DNA of 64,000 bases from Devosia sp. (GCA_026126125.1 JAHCJW010000001.1:62001-126000); one strand, 5' to 3'. Shown: positions 34,525 to 43,585, counted from the stretch's first letter. Made by a program: numbers and translations. The notes: a model not told the origin generated them from the letters alone.

Positions 34525-34776
34525 ATGACCGATCAATCCGCCGACCTCCCCTTCATCGACGTGCGCACCGTGCCGCCGCGTGATCGCCATCCGCGCATTT
34601 TCGCCATGGCCAATGCGCTGGCGGTGGGCGAGAGCTTCCTTATCGTCAACGATCACGATCCGCGTCCCCTCCATTACCAGCTGCAGGCCGAATATCCGGG
34701 TCAGTTCTCCTGGGATTATGTCGAGGCGGGCCCGGATGTGTGGCGCGTGCAATTGGGGCGCGCCGTCGCGGCCTGA
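34525..34776 (+). CDS. DUF2249 domain protein
   Basis: An 83-residue single-domain protein. Features: IDVRTVPPRDRHPRIFAMAN, VGESFLIVNDHDPRPLHYQL and FSWDYVEAGPDVWRVQLGR, the classical DUF2249 (TusA-like fold, 'DPRPL' motif) layout. Such proteins are frequent beside nitrite/nitric oxide reductase and hemerythrin genes in denitrifiers, with roles suspected in redox or metal handling. It is the first gene of a small operon ending at 36992, separated from the membrane gene by a hairpin. Confidence 0.85.
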   Translation: MTDQSADLPFIDVRTVPPRDRHPRIFAMANALAVGESFLIVNDHDPRPLHYQLQAEYPGQFSWDYVEAGPDVWRVQLGRAVAA

Positions 34777-34782
34777 GACACA

Positions 34783-34814
34783 AGAAGCCGGCGCCTCTGG
34801 CTGCCGGCTTTCTT
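34783..34814 (+). terminator. Terminator/attenuator after the DUF2249 gene
   Basis: AAGCCGGC (34785-34792), a 10-base loop, GCCGGCTT (34803-34810), then TCTT. Short stem and weak T-run; partial read-through to the next gene is likely, because no promoter is evident in the short gap. Confidence 0.6.
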
Positions 34815-34831
34815 CACAGAGGTTTTGAGCG

Positions 34832-36181
34832 ATGCAAATGGCCTGTATTTCGCGGTGGACCCTCGCTTTTTTCGGCTCGGCGCTCGGTGCGCTCGTTTTG
34901 GCGCTGGCTCTCTTGGCCCTGGGTATCGGCTATCCGTTGGGAAGCCTGGCCGCGCCGGCGACGCTGATCGTCGTGCATCTGGTCGCCATCGGCTGGCTGA
35001 GCCTGCTCATGCTGGGCGCGTTGTTGCAGTTCTTGCCTGTGCTGGTGGGAAAGCCCCTGCGTCTGGCAGGCTTGGCGCCATGGGCCCTCGTTCTGCTCCT
35101 CGTCGGCCTCGTGCTGCTGCTTGGCGGATTTGCCGGTCTTGAGGGCCTGTCCTTGCCCCTCGAATTGCTGCCGCTGGGCGGGCTGATGCTGGTATGTGGC
35201 TTTGCCCTTGCTGCCGTGATCCTGTTTTCAACCCTCTTTTCTGCCGGTTCCCTGCCATTTCCGGCCGGTTTCGTCGCCGTGGCGCTTGGCAGTCTCGTGA
35301 TAACGGTGCTGTTGGGGGAAAGCCTGGCCAGCGCCCTGGCCGGGCTGCTGGGGGGCGATGCCGCAATCGCGCTGATCAATCACGGCGTCGGCCTGCATGC
35401 CGGCTTCGGCCTTGGCGGCTGGCTCACCTTGGCGGCCATGGGGGTCAGCTATCGCCTGGTGTCGATGTTCCTCATTGCGCCCGAGCGCAAAGGTGTCGTG
35501 CCGCACATCGCCTTCTGGGGCGGATTTGCCGCGCTGGCGGCGCTGTGCCTGGCGCTCGGCGTCGTGCTGGTGATCGGCTTGCCTTCGGGACTGGCGCTGG
35601 TGGCGGCAGGGCTGGCGGCGCTGGTCTCGCTCGGCGCCTATGCAAGCGATGTGGTCGCGCTTTATCGCTCGCGCCGCCGGCGGGAGCTGGAATTGCACAC
35701 CCAGGCGGCGATCGCCGCCTTTGCCGCCCTCGGCGCTGGGGCGCTGATGTTGACCGGCGCCTTGTGGAGCGGCAGCGAGGGCGCCCTGGCCGGGGCGGTT
35801 TATCTTCTGGCCCTGGGCTGGCTGGGCGGTCTGGGCCTCGCCATGCTCTACAAGATCGTTCCCTTCCTCACCTGGCTCGAATGCTTTGCCCCCGATATGG
35901 GGCGCCTGCCGACGCCAAGGGTGCAGGATCTCGTTCACGAGGCGCGCGCGCGGGTGTGGTTCTGGGCCTATTTTATCGCTACCGCCCTCACGGTTCTGGC
36001 CCTTATGCTCGATCTTGAACTGGTTTTTCGAGCCGGCGCCGCGCTCCAACTTGTCGCGGTGCTTGGCCTGATCCGACATTTCTACCGGGCGCGGCGTCTC
36101 AGCGACATTTCCGCCCCCTGGCGCAATCAGTCCCCACCCCGGCTGTTCCTGCCGGCAAGCAGGCAAAGGAGCCTCTCATGA
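34832..36181 (+). CDS. Polytopic membrane protein of denitrification type (NnrS/haem-copper-like), function unsure
   Basis: A 449-residue inner-membrane protein with about 12 hydrophobic helices. Conserved-looking histidines sit in LIVVHLVAIGWLSLLMLGAL (helix 2) and LINHGVGLHAGFGLGGWLTL (helix 6), followed by aromatic GVSYRLVSMF and late MLYKIVPFLTWLE. The H-x-x-x-x-GW pattern with PV/PF ends recalls NnrS and haem-copper oxidase subunit I, so haem or copper binding is plausible. Family assignment is not certain. It is flanked by DUF2249 genes and an NnrR-type regulator, suggesting a role under nitrosative or low-oxygen conditions. It overlaps the next gene by four bases. Confidence 0.7.
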   Translation: MQMACISRWTLAFFGSALGALVLALALLALGIGYPLGSLAAPATLIVVHLVAIGWLSLLMLGALLQFLPVLVGKPLRLAGLAPWALVLLLVGLVLLLGGFAGLEGLSLPLELLPLGGLMLVCGFALAAVILFSTLFSAGSLPFPAGFVAVALGSLVITVLLGESLASALAGLLGGDAAIALINHGVGLHAGFGLGGWLTLAAMGVSYRLVSMFLIAPERKGVVPHIAFWGGFAALAALCLALGVVLVIGLPSGLALVAAGLAALVSLGAYASDVVALYRSRRRRELELHTQAAIAAFAALGAGALMLTGALWSGSEGALAGAVYLLALGWLGGLGLAMLYKIVPFLTWLECFAPDMGRLPTPRVQDLVHEARARVWFWAYFIATALTVLALMLDLELVFRAGAALQLVAVLGLIRHFYRARRLSDISAPWRNQSPPRLFLPASRQRSLS

Positions 36182-36681
36182 CCGATCTCGAACTCGATGT
36201 TCGTCCGCTGCTGCGCAATGGCGGCGAGCCTTTCGGCGCCATCATGGCGGCGGTCCAGCGTCTCGAACGCGGCCAGCGTCTGCGGCTCTTCGCCACTTTC
36301 CGGCCCGAGCCCTTGTTCCGCGTCATGGAAAGCAAGGGGTTCGGCTATGAGGCGAGCGAGCTGGATGGGGGCGATTGGCAGGTGGTGTTCACCCCCAAGG
36401 CCAGTGCGGCGCCGGATGGCGTTTCCCAGGCGGACGATCCTGAAACCTGGGACGATCCGGCCCGCTATCTCGATTGCAGCGAGCTGGATCCGCCCGAGCC
36501 CATGGTACGCATCCTCGCCCAGCTCGAAACCATGCAGGAAGGCGAAGTGCTGTTTGCCCTGCTGGGGCGCGAGCCGATCTTTCTCTTTCCCGAATTGCAG
36601 GCACGCGGCCATGCCTTTGTCGGCGATTTCGATGAAACCGGCGCCAGCTATCGGCTGATGGTGCGGGCGGGAGGACGATAA
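36178..36681 (+). CDS. Tandem DUF2249 protein
   Basis: A 167-residue protein with two DUF2249-like units in tandem. The first runs LELDVRPLLRNGGEPFGAIM to DWQVVFTPK (residues 4-75). The second runs YLDCSELDPPEPMVRILAQL to SYRLMVRAGGR (about 97-167). Each has the short beta-alpha-beta unit with a 'RPEPLF/GREPIFLFPE' strand, but the first lacks the DPRPL motif of the 34525 protein. The start overlaps the membrane gene stop by ATGA and its stop shares a base with the next start, so translation is coupled. Function is unknown. Confidence 0.78.
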   Translation: MTDLELDVRPLLRNGGEPFGAIMAAVQRLERGQRLRLFATFRPEPLFRVMESKGFGYEASELDGGDWQVVFTPKASAAPDGVSQADDPETWDDPARYLDCSELDPPEPMVRILAQLETMQEGEVLFALLGREPIFLFPELQARGHAFVGDFDETGASYRLMVRAGGR

Positions 36682-36992
36682 TGAGCGCTCCTGCGCCGGC
36701 GGAGCTGGAGGCCGATATCCGGGCGGCCCTGCGCGCCGTGATCGATCCGGAGCTCGGTCACAACATCGTCGATCTGGGCATGATCTACGATATCGCGGTC
36801 GACGAGGCCGGCGCGGTGGCGGTGCTGATGACGACGACCACGCGCTTCTGTCCGGCCAGCGCTTTTCTCGAGGAGGCGGTGCGCGAACGGCTGGCGGGGG
36901 TGGCTGGGGTCACCTCGGCGGTGGTGGAGCTGACCTATGACCCGCCCTGGACGCCCGAGCGCATGGCTCCCGAGATTGCCCTGCGGTTCTGA
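36681..36992 (+). CDS. MIP18/DUF59 family protein (SufT/PaaD-like)
   Basis: A 103-residue protein with the DUF59 pattern: IRAALRAVIDPELGHNIVDL, GMIYDIAVDEAG, then MTTTTRFCPASAFLEEAVRE containing the conserved Cys-Pro. VELTYDPPWTPERMAPE is the usual ending. Members help assemble or insert Fe-S clusters. Given DUF2249 neighbours and the Fe-S proteins UbiU/UbiV nearby, a maturation job in the same module is reasonable but unproved. It is convergent with the regulator, four bases apart. Confidence 0.9.
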   Translation: MSAPAPAELEADIRAALRAVIDPELGHNIVDLGMIYDIAVDEAGAVAVLMTTTTRFCPASAFLEEAVRERLAGVAGVTSAVVELTYDPPWTPERMAPEIALRF

Positions 36993-36996
36993 AGGG

Positions 36997-37701
36997 TCAG
37001 CCGCGCTCGCCCGCCCCATCGGCCAAAGCGGCGAGGCGGACCTTGTCGCGCACCAGCAGTTTCTGGCGCCCGCCCTTGACGATGCCCTGGCTTTCCCAGG
37101 CGCTGAACAGGCGCGATACCGTGTGCAGCGTGGTGCCGGTCATTTCGGCGACGTCCTGACGCGTCAGCGGAAAATCGATGCGCACCCCGCCATCCTCTGG
37201 CCGCCCGGCCTGCTCGACCAGCCGCAACACGGCGTGGGCGACGCGGCGCTCCACTTCCTGGGTCGACATTTCGCGAATGCGGGTATGGGCTTCCTGCAAG
37301 CGCTGGCCGATGGTGCGCATGGCATTGATCGCGGTGCAGGTTCTGCTCGACCAGCGCCAAACCAGGGCCTCGTTGGGCCAGCTCATGACCAGGCTTTCGG
37401 CGGCGGCAGTTGGCGTGCCGGGATAGTCGTCGCGCTGCAAGGCCTGGGCAAAGCCGAACAGATCTCCCGGATGCACGACGCGCACGATGAGCTGTTGCCC
37501 CTCGGGCGTCACCTGCATCACCTTGAGCCGGCCATGCAGCAACAAAAAGAACCTGGTCGCCTTGTCGCCCTGCTCGAACACGTTTTCGCCAATCACCACC
37601 CGGGGCCTGCGGGCGCGCGCCAGCAGCCGATCGAGATCGGTGTCGTTCATATTGGCGAAAAGCGGCAAGGCCCGCACCAGGCTGCGGTCGATATCGGCCA
37701 A
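36997..37701 (-). CDS. nnrR: Crp/Fnr-family regulator, NnrR-like
   Basis: A 234-residue regulator. The cyclic-nucleotide-type sensor domain (residues about 10-130) holds ENVFEQGDKATRFFLLLHGR, and no N-terminal cysteine cluster like FNR exists. The helix-turn-helix near residues 175-200 reads RQDVAEMTGTTLHTVSRLFS with the E-x-x-x-SR pattern, giving specificity for TTG half-sites. NnrR/DNR proteins sense nitric oxide, probably through haem, and activate denitrification genes. Its family and the perfect TTGCG-N4-CGCAA box at 32679 agree. It could instead be another Crp/Fnr class (FixK-like). Confidence 0.8.
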   Translation of the reverse strand: MADIDRSLVRALPLFANMNDTDLDRLLARARRPRVVIGENVFEQGDKATRFFLLLHGRLKVMQVTPEGQQLIVRVVHPGDLFGFAQALQRDDYPGTPTAAAESLVMSWPNEALVWRWSSRTCTAINAMRTIGQRLQEAHTRIREMSTQEVERRVAHAVLRLVEQAGRPEDGGVRIDFPLTRQDVAEMTGTTLHTVSRLFSAWESQGIVKGGRQKLLVRDKVRLAALADGAGERG

Positions 37702-37802
37702 TGGGAAACCCTCCGGCTTATGACGCAGCTCCCTTACATCATATCGACGCGTCAGGATACCGCCGTCGCTGTCGCAGGCCAGCTATCGGCAGGTGCGCGG
37801 CC

Positions 37803-39650
37803 TCAACGCCAAGCCGCGGCGCGCTCTTTGCGGCGGGGTGTCGCGGCGCGCGGTGTTGCCGCAAGCACGATATCGGCCATGTCGGCGAGATGGGAGGAAC
37901 CGTCCGCCTCGGCGGCAAGCGTGATGACCACGACGTCATAGAGCTCGACCAGGGCCAGCAATAGAGTGCGCACCTGGCGCGCCGAGGCATAAAGCGTGTC
38001 CTGCCGCCCCCAGGGGATCAGGGCGGCTTCGTTTCGTCCGGTGCCGTGCACGATGTCGGCGAAGCGGGCCTGGCCCATCGACAGGTCGCTGATGCCCGGC
38101 GCCGCGCCCCGCCTGCGGCTGGCGGCGTCGATCATCACCACGCGTCGTCCCTCTTGGGCATAGGCCTCCAACAGGTCGCGGGCCCAGGCGCGGGTGTCGG
38201 TGAGAGAACCGGTGGAGCGGATCGCGACGATACGGGCGCTGTCGAGCCCGTCGAGCGGGTCTGGCTGCCGAGGCGCAGGCGCAGGTGCGGCGCGCGGCTT
38301 GGCGGGCGGCTCGGTTTGCGTCGTCTGCACTATGGTGGCGGCATCCACCCATTGCGCTTTGACCGCGACTTCGGGTGGGGCGCTGGTTGCGCCGAACCAG
38401 TTATGCGCGGGCGCAGCGGTGGGCGCGGGCACGGCAGCGGGAACGGTGGGCAGCGGCACCGGCTCGGGGATGGGGGCCGGGCGATGGGGCGGAGGCGCCA
38501 TGTCCATGGGCTGGCCAAAATCAGGGTCCTGGGCCCCGAACAGGTCATCGAGCGGGTGAATGCGTCGAGGCTGGCGCCAGGCAATAAGACCGAGCTGGCC
38601 GAAAAAGGTGAGCCCGCCGGAGAGGGCGAGAGCCCAGGCGGCGCCGACCGGGCGCGGCAAGGCGCTGACTTCAGGCACAGGGGACACACCGATCGAACCG
38701 GTCAGCACAGTGTTGTCGATGGCGATGCTGGCCATTTGCGCGTCATATTCGGCCCGCAATCCCGCTTCGAGCCGCAAGGCGGCCTCGCTATCGGCGCGCA
38801 CGGTGGCGGCCAGTTGCACGGCCTCTCGGCTGATCTCGGCGCTGGCCAGGGCGATCTGTTCGCTCAGCGTGCGCATGGCGGGATGGTTGGCCAGAAGCGT
38901 CACCGCCAGTTTTTCGTGCTCGGCCTCAAGGGCGGCGAGATCGTCTATCCGCCGTCCCAGCCCGGGCAGGCCCTCGGCCTGCAGGGCCAGGGCGGTAAAA
39001 TTGCCGGCGGCGACCAGCGCGTCGATCCGCTCGGCCTTGTCCTCGAGCCGGACGCGGTTTTCCCAGGCCAGCGTCAGCCGCTGCTGCAAGAGGCGCGGAT
39101 CGGCGCCGATCCGCGCCACGGACGGTTCGACTACCGCAAGCCTGGCCGGCTCGCTCTGCGGGGGAGCGGCGGCCGAGACCGGCAGCGGCTCGGGCAGGGT
39201 TTGGGTGTCGTTGGTGTAGCTGGCGGCCACGGCATTGACGATGGCCCCGGCATGGTCGGGCGCCGACGCGATCGCCTCGAGGCGCAGATGGGTTCCTTCC
39301 GGCGCCGGCGCCAAGGTCAGCTGGCGCCGCAGCAGCGCGGTGCTGTCGAGGGTTCCGCCGCCGCTGCGGCGCAGGTCCAGCACCGTCTGGTTGGGCAGGC
39401 GGGAGACGATATCGGCCAATTGGAGCGGGCTCAAAATCTGCTCGATGGCCATTTCGGGCGCATTGTCGGGGGCCAGCGCAATGTCGAGGCGGGCGCGATA
39501 TTGGGTGGGCAGCAATTGCAGCGCCAGGAAGCTCGCGGCCATGGCGAGAGCGGTGACGCCAACAATGCGCGGCAGGCGGGCGAGCGTGCGGGCGATGAAT
39601 CCATCGGCCGGCCGGGACGGGCCGGAATGCTGCTCAAAAAACGTGTTCAT
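37803..39650 (-). CDS. Polysaccharide co-polymerase (GumC/ExoP-like) with degenerate kinase domain
   Basis: A 615-residue Wzz-type protein. A GAGGCAGGCG ribosome site precedes the ATG. Residues about 25-50 form the first membrane helix (IVGVTALAMAASFLALQLLP). A periplasmic coiled-coil section with long Ala/Glu/Leu helices follows (about 100-330), then a second helix near 345-365 and a Pro-rich linker (about 390-470). The last 140 residues resemble the BY-kinase domain: RRVVMIDAASRRRG is Walker A'-like and LYDVVVITLAAEAD Walker B-like. The P-loop GxxxxGK[ST] is replaced by RSTGSLTDTRAW, and there is no C-terminal tyrosine cluster. It should set chain length of an exopolysaccharide but not autophosphorylate. 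Confidence 0.8.
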   Translation of the reverse strand: MNTFFEQHSGPSRPADGFIARTLARLPRIVGVTALAMAASFLALQLLPTQYRARLDIALAPDNAPEMAIEQILSPLQLADIVSRLPNQTVLDLRRSGGGTLDSTALLRRQLTLAPAPEGTHLRLEAIASAPDHAGAIVNAVAASYTNDTQTLPEPLPVSAAAPPQSEPARLAVVEPSVARIGADPRLLQQRLTLAWENRVRLEDKAERIDALVAAGNFTALALQAEGLPGLGRRIDDLAALEAEHEKLAVTLLANHPAMRTLSEQIALASAEISREAVQLAATVRADSEAALRLEAGLRAEYDAQMASIAIDNTVLTGSIGVSPVPEVSALPRPVGAAWALALSGGLTFFGQLGLIAWRQPRRIHPLDDLFGAQDPDFGQPMDMAPPPHRPAPIPEPVPLPTVPAAVPAPTAAPAHNWFGATSAPPEVAVKAQWVDAATIVQTTQTEPPAKPRAAPAPAPRQPDPLDGLDSARIVAIRSTGSLTDTRAWARDLLEAYAQEGRRVVMIDAASRRRGAAPGISDLSMGQARFADIVHGTGRNEAALIPWGRQDTLYASARQVRTLLLALVELYDVVVITLAAEADGSSHLADMADIVLAATPRAATPRRKERAAAWR

Positions 39651-39702
39651 CGCCTGCCTCTTTCAGGCAGAAGGTGACAGAACGTGGTTAATTTTGTGCA
39701 AA

Positions 39703-39725
39703 CCGCCTCGCATTTTGCGAGGCGG
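39703..39725 (-). terminator. Terminator hairpin after padR
   Basis: CCGCCTCGCA (39703-39712), a three-base loop, TGCGAGGCGG (39716-39725): a perfect 10-base stem. On the minus strand a short T tract (TTTGCAC) follows. Confidence 0.65.
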
Positions 39726-39738
39726 AATGCTCACTGCG

Positions 39739-40452
39739 CTAGAGATCGACGTCATCCTCGCCCAGGGCTTCCACCTCGGCGGCGGCACGACGCAGGATCT
39801 CGGCGGTGCGGGCCTGCTGCTCGTCGGAGCCATGGCGGGCCTTTTTGAGCGCCGCCTTCAGCGCCTTGCGGGCCGCGTCGAGTTCGGGCGTGGCGTCGTG
39901 CATCGGTCGATCATGGTCGTGGAAGTCGGCTCGCGGCGCTTCGGGGCGCAGATTGCCGTCCTCGGGATTGGGCCTGTCGCCAAAAGGCCAGTCGGCACGA
40001 ACGAATTCGCGGAAGCGGTTGAACTGCTCGCCGGTGCGGGCAAGAAAATCCAGCGTCGCCGCGATCGCCTCGCGGTTTTCCGCCAGATGGGCGCGGCCGG
40101 TGTCGGTGATGGTATAAAGCTTCTTGTTGCCCTCGGCGCTGGAGGTAACGAAGCCTGCTTCCTCAAGATAGGTCAGGGCCGGATAGACGATACCGGGGCT
40201 GGGCGAATAGACGCCGTTGGATTGCTCCTCCACCGCCTTGATCAGGTCATAGCCGTGGCGCGGCTGCTGCTCGATGAGATAGAGCGCCACCAGCCGCACA
40301 TCGCCCGAGGCCAGCATGCGCCCGATGCGGAAATTGCCGCCCCATTGGCCGAATTCGTCATCGGCCATGTTCTGCACGCGCCCCCAACCTTTGCGCGCCA
40401 TCTGCTCGAAGCGCCGCCAATTGGGTTCGCCGTTACGCCAATAAGAAGACAT
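39739..40452 (-). CDS. PadR-family transcriptional regulator
   Basis: A 237-residue regulator; ATG at 40452 with GGAG upstream. The winged-helix PadR domain lies at about residues 45-125: LYLIEQQPRHGYDLIKAVEE, SPSPGIVYPALTYLEEAGFV and KKLYTITDTGRAHL. The C-terminal helices contain many Ala/Glu/Arg residues and an Arg-Asp-His stretch. PadR repressors bind DNA as dimers and usually self-regulate; the perfect palindrome at 40517-40528 is a candidate. It lies upstream of the co-polymerase gene on the same strand, but a hairpin separates them. Confidence 0.88.
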   Translation of the reverse strand: MSSYWRNGEPNWRRFEQMARKGWGRVQNMADDEFGQWGGNFRIGRMLASGDVRLVALYLIEQQPRHGYDLIKAVEEQSNGVYSPSPGIVYPALTYLEEAGFVTSSAEGNKKLYTITDTGRAHLAENREAIAATLDFLARTGEQFNRFREFVRADWPFGDRPNPEDGNLRPEAPRADFHDHDRPMHDATPELDAARKALKAALKKARHGSDEQQARTAEILRRAAAEVEALGEDDVDL

Positions 40453-40516
40453 TTGTGTATCTCCGATATGTTTTCGTGTCCGTGATATCGAGATCGGGGG
40501 GCGAAGCGGCGGTTTC

Positions 40517-40528
40517 AAGATATATCTT
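40517..40528. promoter_or_regulatory. Candidate PadR autoregulatory palindrome
   Basis: AAGATATATCTT is a perfect 12-base AT-rich palindrome in a GC-rich background, about 65 bases upstream of the padR start. GATATC and GATATG half-sites follow nearer the gene. Confidence 0.4.
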
Positions 40529-40663
40529 ATGAAAGGATCGTGATGTGATCGGCGGAAATGGGTTTTCGTTTTCCGCCCCTCCCATCCAGGCGGCTGCCGA
40601 AAAACAAATCCCCGCTGGCGCGGGGATAAGATCGTATTCGCAATGGAGGGGAAGGGCGGGCCG

Positions 40664-43585
40664 TCAGCGCGGGCGAGAGGCCCATTCGAGCAGGCTGGCC
40701 AGGCTCACAAAGGGAATGGCGGCGTGTTCGGTCAGCCCCGAGGCGCAGGTGGATACCGTCGAGACGCCCAACTCGCACCCCTTGGGAATGTCGTTGCCGA
40801 CGCGGCGCGTGGCGTGGGCATTCAGTTCAGGGATGAACAACCCCTTGTCCCCGGCATAGCCGCAACAGGTGATCGAGGACAATACCGCGATATCCTCGGC
40901 GCAGGCGCGCGCCACCGCCTCGGTTGCCGGCTGCTCGCCCAGACGCTGGGCCGAGCAGTTGTGGTGCACGGCGACGACCGGCAGTTTCTGCGTCAGCGCC
41001 AGGCGCGGCAGCACATGGGCGAGCAGGAATTGCGCGGAATCGGCCACCGCCGCCTCGCCGGGAAATTCCTTCAGATGCTTGGCGCAGGTCGAGGCATCGG
41101 TGACCACCTTCAGCCGCCCGGCGTCGGAGGAGGACGAGAGTTCGCGCTTGAGTTCGCCCCCGACCCGCGCCGCTTCCTCGGGAAAGCCCTTGGACTGGAA
41201 TGGCTGGCCGCAGCATTGGCCGGTCAGATGCTCGGGCATGACGACGTCGTAGCCGGCGCGCTCGAGCAGGGCCAGCATGGCGTCAGGCGTCGAGAGCAGA
41301 TCATGGTCGGTTTTCGGCGCGCCGAACATGCGGCTGGGGCAGGCGGGAAAATAGACGATCTGCTCGCGCCCCGTCTGGGTAATGGGCACGGGAAAGCCGC
41401 TCTTGCGCGGGTCCTGGCGATTGTCGCGCAGCTTGGGTGCGCCGCTGCCGTGATGGAGGGCGCGGGACAGGCGCGGCACGCGCTTGCCGGTGGCGCGGCG
41501 CGCCGTTTCGGTGATGGCCTCGATGGCGGGGGCGGGGATGATGGTGCGGGCCGCATCGGCCAGCGCCACGCCACCGCGCATGAACCGCTCGAGACTGCCG
41601 CGATGGTCGGCGGCAAAGCGCGCCACCGAATGGGCGGTGGCGCCGCGGCGGCGAGCACGCTCGCCGATGATCATGGTGCCGGTCTCGATGCCCACCGGGC
41701 AGCGCAGCGAGCACAGATTGCAGGCGGCGCAGGTGTCGAGGCCAGCATATTGGAAATCGGCCTCGAACCGGGCGAGGCGCGCCGGGTCCTCGCCGGTATG
41801 CCGGAGCCGGGCGCGTTCGCGGGTCACGGCGATGCGCTGGCGCGGGGTCAGCGTCATGTGGTGGCTGGGGCAGGCCGGCTCGCAGAAACCGCATTCGATG
41901 CACAGATCGACCAATTCGTCGGCCAGCGGCATCACCTTGAGGTTCTTGACGTGAATTTTGGCGTCGTCATTGAGCAGCACGCCGGGATTGAGCAGGCGCT
42001 CGGGATCGAAAGCCGCCTTGATGGCGCGCATGATCGCATAGGCCTTGGCGCCCCATTCGGCCTCGACGAAGGGCGCGATGGCGCGTCCGGTGCCGTGCTC
42101 GGCCTTGAGCGAGCCGCCATAGCGCAGCGACACCAGCTGGCTCAGTTCCTGGTTGAAGACGTCGAATTTTTCCGCCGCGCCGGGCTTGGAAAAATCATCG
42201 CCCATCTGGAAATGCAGATTGCCGGCGAGGGCATGGCCAAAGATCACCGCATCGGCATAGCCGTGATCGTCGAGCAAAGCCCGCAGGTCGATGACGAAAT
42301 CGGCCAGGCGCTCGATGGGGGCGGCGACGTCCTCGGTGAGCATGATGCTGCCCTTGGGGCGGGCGGCCCCGGCCGAGGTGAAAAAGCCCTTGCGGATATC
42401 CCACAGGGCGTGGCTGCGGTGTTCGTCGGTGGAAAGCTCGACATGGGTAGCGCCATGGCGGGCGAGCAGCGCCGCGGTCTTTTCCACCTCGGCGGCCAGC
42501 GTCGCCGCGTCGGGCGCGGTCACGTCGATCAACACGGCCGGCGAATTGTCGGTGAGCCAGGGCAGGAGCGGGGCCATCGGCGCCAGATGCTCCACCGTCG
42601 CCAGCGCCCGGCGCTCGATATATTCGGCCGCCGTCACTCCGGTGGTCACCTGCACCCCGCCATTGGCCATTTCGATAATGGCGCGGCCGGCCGATTGCGG
42701 ATCGGGGAAGGGGATGAGCCCGGTGGCCTTGAAGGGGTGTTCGGGCACGGTGTTGTAGGTCACCTCGGAGACGAAGCCGAGCGTGCCTTCCGAGCCGACC
42801 ATCAGGTGGATGAGAATGTCGAGTGGGTCGTGGTAATCGACCAGGGCATTGAGCGAATAGCCGACCGTATTCTTGATCCTGTATTTGTGGCGGATGAGGG
42901 CGGTCAGCTCGGCGTCGGCCATGATGTCGTGGTGGAGGCGGTGGAGTTCCTCCAGCATGCCGGCGTGGCTGCGCCGGAAGGCAGCGCAGCTTTCCGCGTC
43001 GCCGCTGTCGAGCGTCGTGCCGTCGGTGAGCACGATGCGCAGCCGCGCCATGGTGTGATAGGTGTTCTGGGCCACCCCGCAGCACATGCCGGACGAGTTG
43101 TTGTTGACCACGCCGCCGATCTTGCAGGTCGCCTGGCTGGCCGGATCGGGGCCGATCTTGCGGTTGTGCGGCTTGAGCGCGCGATTGGCTTCGGCGACGA
43201 TGATCGCCGGCCCGAGGGTGATCCGGTCGGCGCCGGGATGGATATCGAGCTTGCGCCAGCCATCACCGAGGACGGCGAGGACGCCATCGGTTACCGCCTG
43301 GCCCGAAAGCGAGGTGCCGGCGGCGCGAAAAGTGACCGGCAGACCCTCGGCGCGGGCGGCCTTGAACACTGCGCGCACGTCCTCCTCGGAATTGACGAAG
43401 ACCACCACAGCCGGGATCAGCCGGTAAGAACTGGCGTCCCCGCTCCAGGCATAGGTCATCAGCGGATCGGTATGGATATTGCCGCGGATCTGGCCGCGCA
43501 GGCGCGCGGCAACGCGCTCGCCGGCGGCGAGGCGCTGAGAATCGGGGGCGGTCGGTTGAAGCGAGAAGAAAGGGGCGTGCTGCAT
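40664..43585 (-). CDS. FAD-binding and Fe-S oxidoreductase (D-lactate dehydrogenase-like, fused)
   Basis: A 973-residue multidomain flavo-iron-sulfur dehydrogenase. Residues about 50-270 form the FAD-binding PCMH domain (VTFRAAGTSLSGQAVTDGVL and NNNSSGMCCG). About 300-540 is the FAD-oxidase C-terminal domain. Two [4Fe-4S] motifs follow: CIECGFCEPACP near 605 and TCAACNLCSLRCP near 650. The C-terminal section has two CCG-type cysteine-rich parts (CCGQPF and SITCCGYAGDKGLF). This is the one-chain layout of quinone-linked D-lactate/D-2-hydroxyacid dehydrogenases (Dld-II, YdiJ-like). It probably reduces ubiquinone. The LysR gene stands 69 bases upstream on the same strand. Confidence 0.88.
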   Translation of the reverse strand: MQHAPFFSLQPTAPDSQRLAAGERVAARLRGQIRGNIHTDPLMTYAWSGDASSYRLIPAVVVFVNSEEDVRAVFKAARAEGLPVTFRAAGTSLSGQAVTDGVLAVLGDGWRKLDIHPGADRITLGPAIIVAEANRALKPHNRKIGPDPASQATCKIGGVVNNNSSGMCCGVAQNTYHTMARLRIVLTDGTTLDSGDAESCAAFRRSHAGMLEELHRLHHDIMADAELTALIRHKYRIKNTVGYSLNALVDYHDPLDILIHLMVGSEGTLGFVSEVTYNTVPEHPFKATGLIPFPDPQSAGRAIIEMANGGVQVTTGVTAAEYIERRALATVEHLAPMAPLLPWLTDNSPAVLIDVTAPDAATLAAEVEKTAALLARHGATHVELSTDEHRSHALWDIRKGFFTSAGAARPKGSIMLTEDVAAPIERLADFVIDLRALLDDHGYADAVIFGHALAGNLHFQMGDDFSKPGAAEKFDVFNQELSQLVSLRYGGSLKAEHGTGRAIAPFVEAEWGAKAYAIMRAIKAAFDPERLLNPGVLLNDDAKIHVKNLKVMPLADELVDLCIECGFCEPACPSHHMTLTPRQRIAVTRERARLRHTGEDPARLARFEADFQYAGLDTCAACNLCSLRCPVGIETGTMIIGERARRRGATAHSVARFAADHRGSLERFMRGGVALADAARTIIPAPAIEAITETARRATGKRVPRLSRALHHGSGAPKLRDNRQDPRKSGFPVPITQTGREQIVYFPACPSRMFGAPKTDHDLLSTPDAMLALLERAGYDVVMPEHLTGQCCGQPFQSKGFPEEAARVGGELKRELSSSSDAGRLKVVTDASTCAKHLKEFPGEAAVADSAQFLLAHVLPRLALTQKLPVVAVHHNCSAQRLGEQPATEAVARACAEDIAVLSSITCCGYAGDKGLFIPELNAHATRRVGNDIPKGCELGVSTVSTCASGLTEHAAIPFVSLASLLEWASRPR

